The notes under the pieces are model-generated. The model had not been told where the DNA came from and did not search any database. It was given only the letters and a program-made list of their open reading frames with translations. From Acinetobacter sp. UBA6641 (GTDB taxonomy: Bacteria; Pseudomonadota; Gammaproteobacteria; Pseudomonadales; Moraxellaceae): a DNA stretch of 8,653 bases. A program made the position numbers and the translations under genes. The stretch covers positions 1 through 8,653 of the forward strand of contig DKLL01000088.1 of the NCBI GenBank assembly GCA_002455755.1, written 5' to 3'. Below, one piece after another: positions 1-5,576 of the stretch. Every line of letters starts with the position of its first letter. The first letter of the stretch is position 1.

Positions 1-908
1 CCAAGCAACCGATATTAAAAAAAATATCTCGCGGGCTTACTGTGGGGTCAGTGATTACCGGAAGTACTTTTTTTCATGGCCCACCTGTACTCGCATTGGG
101 ATTAACTAAACTGATTAAAAAATCACGTAAAGTAGATGAAACCAACATTCAGATTACCAACAGCTGGCTCAGTGTCAATAATTGGCTGATTGATCATGTG
201 CTACCACATTTGAAATGGGATATCACGATTGATGACGATTTAGATCTGAGCATGCAGGGTCGTTATCTGATGACCTGTAACCATCAAAGCTGGGTAGATA
301 CTACGGTCAATCAATATTTTGGTTTAACCCGTATGCCCCTGACCCGTTTCTTTACCAAATGGGAACTGATCTTTATTCCTTTTGTGGGACAAGCCTTTAA
401 AATTTTAGGTTTCCCAATGATGAAACGTCATAGCAAGGAACAGATTGCCAAAAATCCTGAACTGAAAACCCGTGATCTGGAAGAATCACGTAAAGCCTGT
501 GAACAGCTATTAAGTCAGCCTTTTACCTTATTGAACTATTTGGAAGGTACCCGCTTTACCCCTGAGAAACATGCACAGCAGCAATCGCCCTACAAACATT
601 TGCTTAAACCTAAAGCCGGTGGTTTAGCCTTGGCTCTCAATATTTTAGGCAACAAGATTGATGCGCTGGTCGATATGACCATTGTTTATCCGGATGGTGC
701 GCCGGGTTACGGCGATTTCTGGTTAGGCGAACTCAATTGTATTGCGGTGAATTTGCGTAAAATTGATATTCCAGATTGGGTATTGGGTGGAAATTATGAA
801 GATGATGCTGAATATCGTGAGCGTTTTCAGCAATGGGTTCATGAATTATGGACTGAGAAAGATCAACTCATTGAACGTATGAAGCAAGACTTGGCTGCAA
901 AAGCTTAA
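1..908 (+). CDS. YihG-type lysophospholipid acyltransferase (5' end cut by window)
   Basis: Inner-membrane acyltransferase of the PlsC/LPLAT superfamily. The expected reaction is acyl transfer to a lysophospholipid such as lysophosphatidic acid; the exact substrate is inferred. Counting from the GTG at 42, the HxxxxD motif is NHQSWVD at residues 80-86 (H81, D86). The second substrate-binding motif is EGTRF at 168-172, followed by KPKAGG at 189-194. The stretch FxKWEL..IPFVGQAFKIL and the C-terminal WxxELWxEKD region match E. coli YihG closely, as recalled. The frame is open from base 3 to the first GTG, and those codons (KQPILKKISRGLT) continue naturally into a hydrophobic N-terminal helix. 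I therefore read the GTG at 42 as an internal valine and place the start left of the window. The stop is at 906-908, 18 nt before the next gene, so the two are probably cotranscribed. Family is confident, substrate is not. Confidence 0.88.
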   Translation, partial: KQPILKKISRGLTVGSVITGSTFFHGPPVLALGLTKLIKKSRKVDETNIQITNSWLSVNNWLIDHVLPHLKWDITIDDDLDLSMQGRYLMTCNHQSWVDTTVNQYFGLTRMPLTRFFTKWELIFIPFVGQAFKILGFPMMKRHSKEQIAKNPELKTRDLEESRKACEQLLSQPFTLLNYLEGTRFTPEKHAQQQSPYKHLLKPKAGGLALALNILGNKIDALVDMTIVYPDGAPGYGDFWLGELNCIAVNLRKIDIPDWVLGGNYEDDAEYRERFQQWVHELWTEKDQLIERMKQDLAAKA

Positions 909-926
909 GCACGCGCAAGGAAGAAA

Positions 927-1979
927 ATGAAGCAAGACGACCAAATCACGCCTCCAACCTTTTCTTTTGTCAAAAAAGGCACCTGGGGATGGAAAGTCGC
1001 ACTCGGCTATGACATTTTTATGATGATTCTGATCATCATCAACCTGTTCTGCTTAAGTGCCAATGCCATCCTGATGAGTGATTTTGGTGGCTGGCTGTTT
1101 AACTTCATTCATCTTCCTGAACTGTTGCAGTTTTACCGCACCACATTACGCCCATGGGTCATCATTACCGAAAGCTGGTTTACCAGTTTTCTGGTGATTG
1201 AACTGCTGGTCCGCTGGTTAATTGCAATTATAGGGCAACACCATAAGCGCTGGTTTTTCTTTCCGTTTATTCACTGGTATGAAATTTTATCGATTATTCC
1301 GCAGCTGCGTTTTTTACGTTTATTACGTGCCGGTTCCATCGCCTACAACCTCTATCAACATGGGTATAAAGTTATTCCGGACGCTTGGTATCGGCGGGCT
1401 AAGTTTTATTACCATATGCTGCTGGAAGAACTCACCAGCCGTATCGTGATTACGGTTTTAGACAGTATAAAACGTGAACTCACTACCAGTACCACGCATA
1501 AAAAACTGATTGAGGATCTGGTTGCCCATCACCGTGACATGTTTGCCATTGCCCTGGCAGATATTTTGCAAGAATCTTTAGGCAAAGAACTGCAAGCACA
1601 AAAAATCATGATTGCTGAAAATGTCGGCGATATCGTCAATCAAGCCATTGAAGACACTCCTGAACTGACCCAGTTATTGCGCCTGATTCCAATTGTGGGA
1701 GGACGCATCGAGCAACAAATCCAGAGCATTGGACAACGTTTGGGAGAAAACATCACGCTGGGGCTGATTGAACCGTTTGCATATGGTCATAAAAATGAAA
1801 AAAATCTGGCATATTTAGAAATTTCAAATAAAATCAGCCAAATACAATTTGAAAATAATACCCATGTGGAAAAACTGGTGGAATCGGCTGTTTTTGAAAG
1901 TTTAGAAGCGGTTCGCCAGCAAGTGAAAATAAAACAATGGCAACAAATCCTGGAACAGCATGATCAAGTCAAAGAATGA
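927..1979 (+). CDS. Membrane protein with voltage-sensor-like S1-S4 domain, no pore
   Basis: I do not recognise a named gene. The 350-aa protein begins at an ATG preceded by AAGGAAG at 917-923. Residues 23-49 are a strong membrane helix (S1-like). Residues 79-102 form a second helix containing E92 and R96 in an IELLVRW context, which resembles the EFLVRF of S2 in Kv channels. Residues 108-125 form a third helix, with HWYEILSIIP where Kv S3 has a D/E followed by IIP. Residues 127-135 carry R128, R131 and R134, the every-third-residue arginine spacing of S4. The basic HHKR at 105-108 fits a cytoplasmic S2-S3 loop. There is no S5-P-S6 and no TVGYG-like filter. The remaining ~210 residues look soluble and helical, with a small hydrophobic patch near 251-259. 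The gene lies 18 nt after the acyltransferase and 122 nt before minC. The voltage-sensor reading is an inference from motif pattern; a generic four-helix membrane protein is the alternative. Confidence 0.8.
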   Translation: MKQDDQITPPTFSFVKKGTWGWKVALGYDIFMMILIIINLFCLSANAILMSDFGGWLFNFIHLPELLQFYRTTLRPWVIITESWFTSFLVIELLVRWLIAIIGQHHKRWFFFPFIHWYEILSIIPQLRFLRLLRAGSIAYNLYQHGYKVIPDAWYRRAKFYYHMLLEELTSRIVITVLDSIKRELTTSTTHKKLIEDLVAHHRDMFAIALADILQESLGKELQAQKIMIAENVGDIVNQAIEDTPELTQLLRLIPIVGGRIEQQIQSIGQRLGENITLGLIEPFAYGHKNEKNLAYLEISNKISQIQFENNTHVEKLVESAVFESLEAVRQQVKIKQWQQILEQHDQVKE

Positions 1980-1984
1980 TCATG
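1959..1984. repeat. 8-bp perfect inverted repeat spanning a stop codon
   Basis: CATGATCA at 1959-1966 is the exact reverse complement of TGATCATG at 1977-1984, with a 10-nt loop. The right arm contains the TGA stop of the 350-aa membrane protein. No T tract follows, so it is not a standard intrinsic terminator. Each arm also contains the self-complementary TGATCA. It could be a weak RNA hairpin at the 3' end of the upstream unit, or chance. Confidence 0.4.
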
Positions 1985-1997
1985 AGATTAAAAATAT

Positions 1998-2026
1998 TGA
2001 AAACGTGGCTAGAGAAAAGCTGCAAT
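1998..2026 (+). promoter_or_regulatory. Candidate sigma-70 promoter for minC
   Basis: TTGAAA at 1998-2003 (5 of 6 to the -35 consensus) is followed after 17 nt by TGCAAT at 2021-2026 (4 of 6 to the -10). Transcription would start near 2033, giving a leader of about 70 nt before minC. The 122-nt gap after the upstream gene leaves room for a promoter. This is pattern matching only, and read-through from upstream is also possible. Confidence 0.35.
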
Positions 2027-2101
2027 TTGTTCTAGCATTTGCTCTATTTACAACATCACTTCGACATAAAATGAATGAGTCAGAAGTCTTAAGGAATAAT
2101 T

Positions 2102-2833
2102 ATGGCTGATATACGGATTACAGGCAGAATGGTTAATTTTACCCGATTAACTTTTGACACCAATGATCACAATGCAATCCGCCAGCAATTGACTCAAATG
2201 CTTCAAGAAACTGCTTCTCATGGCACGCTGGTGATTATAGACAGCACGGTAGAACAGGAATTGATTGCACTGATTCAGTTATTGATCAGCCTGGACTTAC
2301 AGCCAATGGGTGTGATTGATGGCATTCTTTCCGATGAAGCCCGCGCCATTCAGTTTCCTATTCTGCCTGCAGACAACAGACCCTTACAACGGATTAAAGC
2401 CACAAAAGAACAAGTGGTTGAGGTCAAACCTGAAGCAGACCCTGCCGAAAACCAGGATGCTGCAGAAGTGGCAGCCAAACCCGCTCGTGTCATCAGCCAT
2501 GTGACCTCTTATCATGATGAAATTTTGCGTACGGGTCAGTGTCTGGTCCAGGATCATGGCGACATTATTCTGAATGCAGGTATTAACAGCGGCTCTGAAG
2601 TCATTGCTTCAGGAAATATACATATTTATGGTAGTGCACGTGGTAGAGTCATCGCCGGCGCAGGCGGGAACAGTGCAGGACGTATTTTCTGCCATTCCCT
2701 GGAAGCAGAACTGGTATCAATTGCAGGTACATATTGCGTGGCAGATGACATTCCGCAGCATGTCCTGAAAAAATCTGTCCATATTTACTTGAATGATCAT
2801 CAAGAACTTGTATTTGAAGTTCTCGAATTTTAA
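2102..2833 (+). CDS. minC: Septum site-determining protein MinC
   Basis: MinC is the FtsZ antagonist of the Min system; recruited to the membrane by MinD, it blocks Z-ring assembly near the poles. At 243 aa it has the usual length. Residues 1-100 form the N-terminal FtsZ-inhibiting domain. Residues ~101-135 are an acidic, alanine- and proline-rich linker. Residues ~140-243 form the C-terminal beta-helix that dimerises and binds MinD. The C-terminal block is diagnostic: RTGQ at 143-146 (usually RSGQ) at the MinD-facing site, then GNIHIYG at 171-177, RGR at 180-182, and RIFC with [10 protein letters not shown] at 194-209. The start is set by AAGGAA at 2091-2096, 5 nt before the ATG. It is first in the minC-minD-minE order. 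The serine-to-threonine change in the RSGQ motif is conservative. Confidence 0.97.
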   Translation: MADIRITGRMVNFTRLTFDTNDHNAIRQQLTQMLQETASHGTLVIIDSTVEQELIALIQLLISLDLQPMGVIDGILSDEARAIQFPILPADNRPLQRIKATKEQVVEVKPEADPAENQDAAEVAAKPARVISHVTSYHDEILRTGQCLVQDHGDIILNAGINSGSEVIASGNIHIYGSARGRVIAGAGGNSAGRIFCHSLEAELVSIAGTYCVADDIPQHVLKKSVHIYLNDHQELVFEVLEF

Positions 2834-2841
2834 TGTATAAA
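2814..2841 (+). promoter_or_regulatory. Candidate internal promoter for minDE
   Basis: TTGAAG at 2814-2819, in the last codons of minC, and TATAAA at 2836-2841, just past the minC stop, are separated by 16 nt. The -10 matches 5 of 6 and the -35 matches 4 of 6. A start near 2848 would give minD a ~53-nt leader containing the hairpin at 2852-2877. This would allow MinD and MinE to be made in excess of MinC. Predicted from sequence only. Confidence 0.4.
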
Positions 2842-2851
2842 TAAACACCAA

Positions 2852-2877
2852 AAGCCCCAGATTTAAAAAAGGGGTTT
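2852..2877 (+). promoter_or_regulatory. Hairpin in the minC-minD gap (possible attenuator)
   Basis: AAGCCCC at 2852-2858 pairs with GGGGTTT at 2871-2877 as a 7-bp stem including one G-U pair, around a 12-nt A/T-rich loop. Only three T residues follow, so termination would be weak. It lies 10 nt before the minD ribosome binding site and may tune minD relative to minC by partial termination or mRNA processing. Confidence 0.4.
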
Positions 2878-2887
2878 GAACCATAAC

Positions 2888-2892
2888 AGGAG
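2888..2892 (+). promoter_or_regulatory. minD ribosome binding site (decides the start codon)
   Basis: AGGAG at 2888-2892 is 8 nt from the GTG at 2901. A longer reading would start at the GTG at 2892, which overlaps this site and so cannot use it. Starting at 2901 gives MAKIVVVTSGKGG, the canonical MinD N-terminus. Confidence 0.8.
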
Positions 2893-2900
2893 TGGATTCG

Positions 2901-3713
2901 GTGGCGAAAATTGTTGTCGTAACATCAGGCAAAGGTGGTGTAGGTAAAACTACAACAAGTGCATCTTTTGCAACAGGTTTAGCCCTTCGTGGTCACAAAA
3001 CTGTTGTGATTGATTTTGACGTGGGTTTACGTAACCTGGATTTAATTATGGGTTGTGAACGTCGCGTTGTTTATGATTTTGTGAATGTTTTAAATAACGA
3101 AGCACGTCTTCAGCAAGCGCTGATTCGTGACAAAGATATTGAAAATTTATATATTTTGCCTGCCTCACAAACCCGTGATAAAGATGCCTTGACCGATGAA
3201 GGTGTTGCACGTGTTATGGATGAACTTTCTCAAGAATTTGACTACATTATTTGTGATTCGCCTGCCGGTATCGAGCGTGGCGCAATCATGGCAATGTACC
3301 ATGCAGATGAAGCGATCATTGTAACTAATCCTGAAATTTCATCTGTAAGGGACTCTGACCGCATTATTGGCATGCTGGACAGCAAAACCAAAAAAGTAGA
3401 ACAGAATGAAGGCCGTATCCGTAAACATCTTTGTATTACACGCTTCAATCCTGAACGTGCAGATAAACAGGAAATGTTAACGATTGACGATATTTCTAAA
3501 GATATCTTACGTGTACCTACACTGGGCGTTATTCCTGAATGTAAAAGCGTACTTCAAGCATCTAACGAAGGTAAACCTGTAATTCTGTTTACTGAAGATG
3601 CAGCTGGTCAGGCTTATGATGACCTTGTAGCACGCTTCCTGGGTGAAGAACGTGCTTACCGTCACATCGAAGTCAAACCTAAAGGTTGGTTAGCAAGACT
3701 ATTTGGAGCGTAA
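2901..3713 (+). CDS. minD: Septum site-determining ATPase MinD
   Basis: MinD is a ParA/Mrp-family ATPase that dimerises on the inner membrane when ATP-bound, recruits MinC, and is released by MinE to drive pole-to-pole oscillation. From the GTG at 2901 it is 270 aa, the usual length. The deviant Walker A is KGGVGKTTTS at 11-20, with K11 and K16. VIDFDVGLRNLD at 36-47 is switch I with D38 and D40. CDSPAGIE at 118-125 is switch II/Walker B. TRFNPER at 180-186 is the usual base-recognition area. The amphipathic membrane-targeting helix is KGWLARLFGA at 261-270. An in-frame GTG at 2892 would add three residues but overlaps the ribosome binding site. minE starts 3 nt after the stop, so translational coupling is likely. 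No key residue is missing. Confidence 0.98.
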   Translation: MAKIVVVTSGKGGVGKTTTSASFATGLALRGHKTVVIDFDVGLRNLDLIMGCERRVVYDFVNVLNNEARLQQALIRDKDIENLYILPASQTRDKDALTDEGVARVMDELSQEFDYIICDSPAGIERGAIMAMYHADEAIIVTNPEISSVRDSDRIIGMLDSKTKKVEQNEGRIRKHLCITRFNPERADKQEMLTIDDISKDILRVPTLGVIPECKSVLQASNEGKPVILFTEDAAGQAYDDLVARFLGEERAYRHIEVKPKGWLARLFGA

Positions 3714-3716
3714 GAA

Positions 3717-3989
3717 ATGGCAGGATTCTGGAGTAAATTATTCAGCAACGATGATAAACCTTCAAGCGCACAAACTGCTAAAGATCGCTTAAAAGTTATT
3801 GTTGCCTCTGAACAGGGCTTAGGCAAACGCTTAAGTCAGGAAAAGATTGACCTCATGAAGAAAGAAATCATGCAGGTGGTTAATCGCTATGTTCGTGGTG
3901 TAGATGAACAGCATATTCAAATGTCGGTGCGTTCCGAAGCCAATATTGAAATGTTAGAAATGAATATCAATTTGCCTGAAGAGCGATAA
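3717..3989 (+). CDS. minE: Cell division topological specificity factor MinE
   Basis: MinE stimulates the MinD ATPase and displaces MinC, confining division inhibition to the poles. At 90 aa it has the family length. Residues 1-12 (MAGFWSKLFSND) are the N-terminal amphipathic membrane-binding segment. Residues ~20-31 contain AKDRLKVIVA, the anti-MinCD contact helix, matching AKERLQIIVA of E. coli. Residues ~36-88 form the topological-specificity domain, with DLMKKEIMQVVNRYV and a final beta strand ending MNINLPEE. GGAG at 3705-3708, inside the end of minD, is 8 nt from the ATG. Last gene of the min operon, followed by the structured element at 4022-4212. Confidence 0.97.
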   Translation: MAGFWSKLFSNDDKPSSAQTAKDRLKVIVASEQGLGKRLSQEKIDLMKKEIMQVVNRYVRGVDEQHIQMSVRSEANIEMLEMNINLPEER

Positions 3990-4034
3990 TCTGAATTCTG
4001 ATTAGTCAAGCAATTTGAATCAAGGCAAAATATG

Positions 4035-4146
4035 AGCCTGAACAAAGTGCTGCTTTGTTCAGGCGCAAGATGAGAAGCTTTGCTTCGAGTAGGCTGAAAC
4101 AAGTGCTGCTTTGTTCAGGCGCAAGACGAGAAGCTTTGCTTCGAGT
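4035..4146. repeat. Two abutting 56-bp direct repeats
   Basis: Bases 4035-4090 and 4091-4146 are head-to-tail copies with no spacer. They differ at four positions: the third base, an adjacent CA/AC exchange, and one T/C change at 4071 versus 4127. Each unit holds a CTGAA...TTCAG hairpin followed by a GAAGC-TTT-GCTTC hairpin. This is consistent with a local duplication inside the larger palindromic element. Confidence 0.9.
4036..4064 (+). other. Perfect 12-bp hairpin after minE
   Basis: GCCTGAACAAAG at 4036-4047 pairs exactly with CTTTGTTCAGGC at 4053-4064 around the 5-nt loop TGCTG. No T tract follows, so by itself it is not a terminator; it may protect the 3' end of the min transcript. The equivalent hairpin in the second repeat copy is interrupted by two mismatches from the CA/AC exchange. 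Confidence 0.8.
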
Positions 4147-4152
4147 CTTGCG
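4120..4152 (+). other. Hairpin with tandem G-A mismatch
   Basis: CGCAAGAC at 4120-4127 pairs with GTCTTGCG at 4145-4152, and GAAGC at 4130-4134 pairs with GCTTC at 4138-4142 around a TTT loop. Between the two helices GA faces GA, an arrangement that in RNA can form stacked sheared G-A pairs. The first repeat copy keeps only the inner part of this structure. Confidence 0.75.
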
Positions 4153-4198
4153 ACTAGGCAAAGCCTTAAAGTAATGCTTTAAGTTTGCTGGTCTAGTC
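4152..4198 (+). other. Long bulged hairpin, third in the element
   Basis: Three collinear helices stack: GACTAG at 4152-4157 with CTAGTC at 4193-4198, GCAAA at 4158-4162 with TTTGC at 4184-4188, and CTTAAAG at 4165-4171 with CTTTAAG at 4177-4183. That is 18 bp, interrupted by a 2-nt bulge on the left and a 4-nt bulge on the right, with a TAATG loop. Confidence 0.75.
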
Positions 4199-4217
4199 TC
4201 ATATTTTGCTTTTTTTT
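4198..4217 (+). terminator. Probable min operon terminator formed by the element's outer stem
   Basis: The right arm of the outer stem runs directly into eight T residues at 4210-4217. A transcript leaving minE would form the outer stem (with 4022-4036) last and then meet a U tract, the order expected of an intrinsic terminator, but with a whole multibranched domain as its loop. I see no other terminator between minE and 4247. Whether it terminates is an inference. Confidence 0.45.
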
Positions 4218-4246
4218 ATTTTAATCAGTATACCAAGGAGATTGCG

Positions 4247-4534
4247 ATGGCATTATCTCAGCCAGCAACGTTCAATGAAGAATGGTCAGATGAGCGTGTA
4301 TTTGCCTACTTAACCCAGCTACCTCCTGCAGGCGTTAATGCTGATTTTCATGTGCTTTATCATGCATTCAAGCACATGCGTCCAAATGATTATGAGCGTT
4401 TACTGACTCAATTCATTGCCGATGGCCGTGATATCAATGCCACCAATCCTGAAGGTCAACGCATTCATGACGTGATTGCTCAATATCCACGTCAAAGCAA
4501 AGGCTTTCTGGAAGTTCTTGCCAAGTTTGCCTAA
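4247..4534 (+). CDS. Small conserved-looking protein, possibly PA4642-like
   Basis: A 95-aa soluble protein with no signal peptide or membrane segment and no recognised catalytic motif. The start is well supported: AAGGAG at 4235-4240 is 6 nt from the ATG. Residues ~12-58 (EWSDERVFAYLTQLPPAG, then ALxHAFKHMRPNDYERLLTQF-like helices) look like a compact helical domain. Residues 59-72 (GRDINATNPEGQRI) resemble the turn of a single ankyrin-like unit. Length and overall pattern recall the uncharacterised PA4642 family found next to housekeeping genes in Pseudomonas and Acinetobacter, but this is from memory and not certain. The gene follows the structured element and ends 16 nt before a strong terminator. 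Its promoter is unclear, since the preceding T-rich leader holds no good -35/-10 pair that leaves room for the ribosome binding site. Function unknown. Confidence 0.8.
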   Translation: MALSQPATFNEEWSDERVFAYLTQLPPAGVNADFHVLYHAFKHMRPNDYERLLTQFIADGRDINATNPEGQRIHDVIAQYPRQSKGFLEVLAKFA

Positions 4535-4549
4535 CTTCCTCGTTTCGAT

Positions 4550-4576
4550 AAAAAGCCTGCTTGTTGCAGGCTTTTT
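4550..4576. terminator. Bidirectional intrinsic terminator
   Basis: AAAAAGCCTGC at 4550-4560 pairs exactly with GCAGGCTTTTT at 4566-4576 around TTGTT. The flanking A and T runs make it work on both strands, ending the 95-aa gene on + and the convergent AEC transporter gene on -. Confidence 0.93.
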
Positions 4577-4593
4577 ATTCTCTTGAATGTGAG

Positions 4594-5496
4594 TTAGAAC
4601 AGCAGCCACATCAGCATCGGAAAACTTAGGGCAAAACAGAGCGTTTGCAGGCTAATTACCCCCGCCATGAGTTCACTATCCCCCTGACAAAACTTGGTCA
4701 AAATATAAGATGCGCTTGCGGTAGGTAAGGCAAAAAATACCACCAATACTGCCGTTTCAAGTGGATTTAAGGGCATTAGACTGCAAATGCCATAGGCAAA
4801 AAGAGGGATCAGTACCAGACGTCCTGCGGTATTGATGGCCAAACGGGATAAACAGCGACCTAAAGCGGAAAATTGCAAGCCGGCACCCACGCAAATCAAG
4901 CCCAGAGGCAAACTCATTGCAGCCAAGAGTTTCAGTGCATTTTCAATTCCAACAAAAAGTGTTAATCCACTCAAATTAAATAGCATGCCTACCACACAAC
5001 CTAAAATTAATGGATTTTTGAATACCGAGAGCAGTGTATTCTTAAATGAAACCCCTTGTCCCTGTGAAAAAGACAATACAGAGATAATATTCACCAAGGG
5101 AATGGACACCACCATGATCATGGCAAATAACTGTACGCCTTTGGCACCAAATAAAGGCGCCATTAATGACAAGCCAATATAGGTATTAAAGCGAATATGG
5201 CTTTGCATATAAACGCCGAAGCGTGCTGCAGGAATGTAACGCCATAATTTAAATGACCAAATCAACAGACTGACAATAATAATGATGATCAATAAGGCTG
5301 CTAACACCCACGTGACCGCATCCAAATCCAACTCGACATAGGCCAGATTGGTAAACAAAAGTGTTGGAAATAAAATAAAGTAGTTAAATTTCTCTGCACC
5401 CGCCCAAAAATCTGTTGCAAGATATTGATACTTTTTAAGTAGATACCCTAGGGCAATCATGATAATAAGGGGGAATAAGGCGATCAGTATATTCAT
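4594..5496 (-). CDS. AEC-family (auxin efflux carrier type) transporter
   Basis: A 300-aa polytopic inner-membrane permease of the AEC family (Pfam Mem_trans), whose bacterial members carry organic acids or related anions; the substrate cannot be told from sequence. I count about nine to ten hydrophobic helices: near residues 2-20, 38-54, 61-82, 104-118, 122-143, 160-178, 187-210, 222-243, 246-265 and 275-300. Typical features are the ILFPTLLFTNLA segment at 41-52, RFNTYIGLSL at 102-111, NPLILGCVVGML at 161-172 opening the second half, and the SLPLGLICVGAGL stretch at 195-207. The ATG at 5494-5496 lacks a clear Shine-Dalgarno. The gene is divergent from a LysR-type regulator 104 bp away, the usual arrangement when the regulator controls the transporter. 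Confidence 0.92.
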   Translation of the reverse strand: MNILIALFPLIIMIALGYLLKKYQYLATDFWAGAEKFNYFILFPTLLFTNLAYVELDLDAVTWVLAALLIIIIIVSLLIWSFKLWRYIPAARFGVYMQSHIRFNTYIGLSLMAPLFGAKGVQLFAMIMVVSIPLVNIISVLSFSQGQGVSFKNTLLSVFKNPLILGCVVGMLFNLSGLTLFVGIENALKLLAAMSLPLGLICVGAGLQFSALGRCLSRLAINTAGRLVLIPLFAYGICSLMPLNPLETAVLVVFFALPTASASYILTKFCQGDSELMAGVISLQTLCFALSFPMLMWLLF

Positions 5497-5526
5497 ATCT
5501 ATCTGTTTTCAGCAGCTGGACTGCAC

Positions 5527-5576
5527 TTTAACTTTCATCAGGCTGATAATATAATCCTCATTCAGCCTCATTAGAA
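5527..5576. promoter_or_regulatory. Overlapping divergent promoters for the LysR gene and the AEC gene
   Basis: On + a perfect TATAAT at 5550-5555 lies 17 nt after a weak TTTAAC at 5527-5532, predicting a start near 5562 for the regulator. On - TATATT (bases 5553-5548) lies 17 nt after TTCTAA (5576-5571), predicting a start near 5541 for the transporter. The two -10 elements overlap, so polymerase could occupy only one at a time. Weak -35 boxes fit activator dependence. Confidence 0.5.
5537..5547. promoter_or_regulatory. ATCAG-G-CTGAT dyad upstream of the LysR gene -10 box
   Basis: A perfect 5-bp dyad around a central G lies in the spacer of the regulator's promoter and at the predicted start of the transporter's transcript. 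It could be a secondary regulator site; dyads this short also occur by chance. Confidence 0.3.

Larger units (their letters stand above)
4022..4212. repeat. Nested palindromic element with terminal inverted repeats
   Basis: AAGGCAAAATATGAG at 4022-4036 pairs with CTCATATTTTGCTTT at 4198-4212, giving 15 bp with one G-T pair; the inner 12 bp are perfect. Between these ends almost every base can fall in a hairpin: 4036-4064, 4092-4120, 4120-4152 and 4152-4198, plus a short one at 4074-4086. Neighbouring stems abut with almost no linker. The element lies between minE and the next gene. It resembles a small dispersed palindromic repeat or MITE-like sequence. I see no clear target-site duplication; AATCA occurs at 4018-4022 and 4223-4227 but does not abut the ends. 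Whether it occurs elsewhere in the genome cannot be seen from this window. Confidence 0.75.

Noticed and set aside
42..44. GTG at 42 as the start of the acyltransferase
   Set aside because: The frame is open to the window edge, there is no ribosome binding site before it, and the upstream codons extend the expected N-terminal membrane helix. I treat the gene as 5'-truncated.
3917..4102. Minus-strand reading frame covering the end of minE and part of the palindromic element
   Set aside because: It is antisense to minE and reads into repeats, with no ribosome binding site and no recognisable protein.
4178..4207. TTTAAG-18-TATTTT as promoter of the 95-aa gene
   Set aside because: Poor matches (3 of 6 and 4 of 6), and the sequence is already explained by the palindromic stems. 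It cannot be excluded but is not strong enough to list.
4022..4212. CRISPR array
   Set aside because: There are only two repeats, they abut without spacers, and no cas genes are present.
4018..4227. AATCA at 4018-4022 and 4223-4227 as a target-site duplication of a mobile element
   Set aside because: The right copy is 10 nt away from the end of the inverted repeat and five-base matches are common in A/T-rich sequence.
4207..4234. TTGCTT-16-TATACC as promoter of the 95-aa gene
   Set aside because: The -10 would abut the ribosome binding site at 4235-4240, so the transcript would start after it.
5468..5480. G-rich GGGGGAATAAGG as a KOPS-like FtsK loading site
   Set aside because: It does not match the E. 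coli GGGNAGGG consensus and lies inside the transporter gene; the FtsK gene being nearby is not evidence for it.
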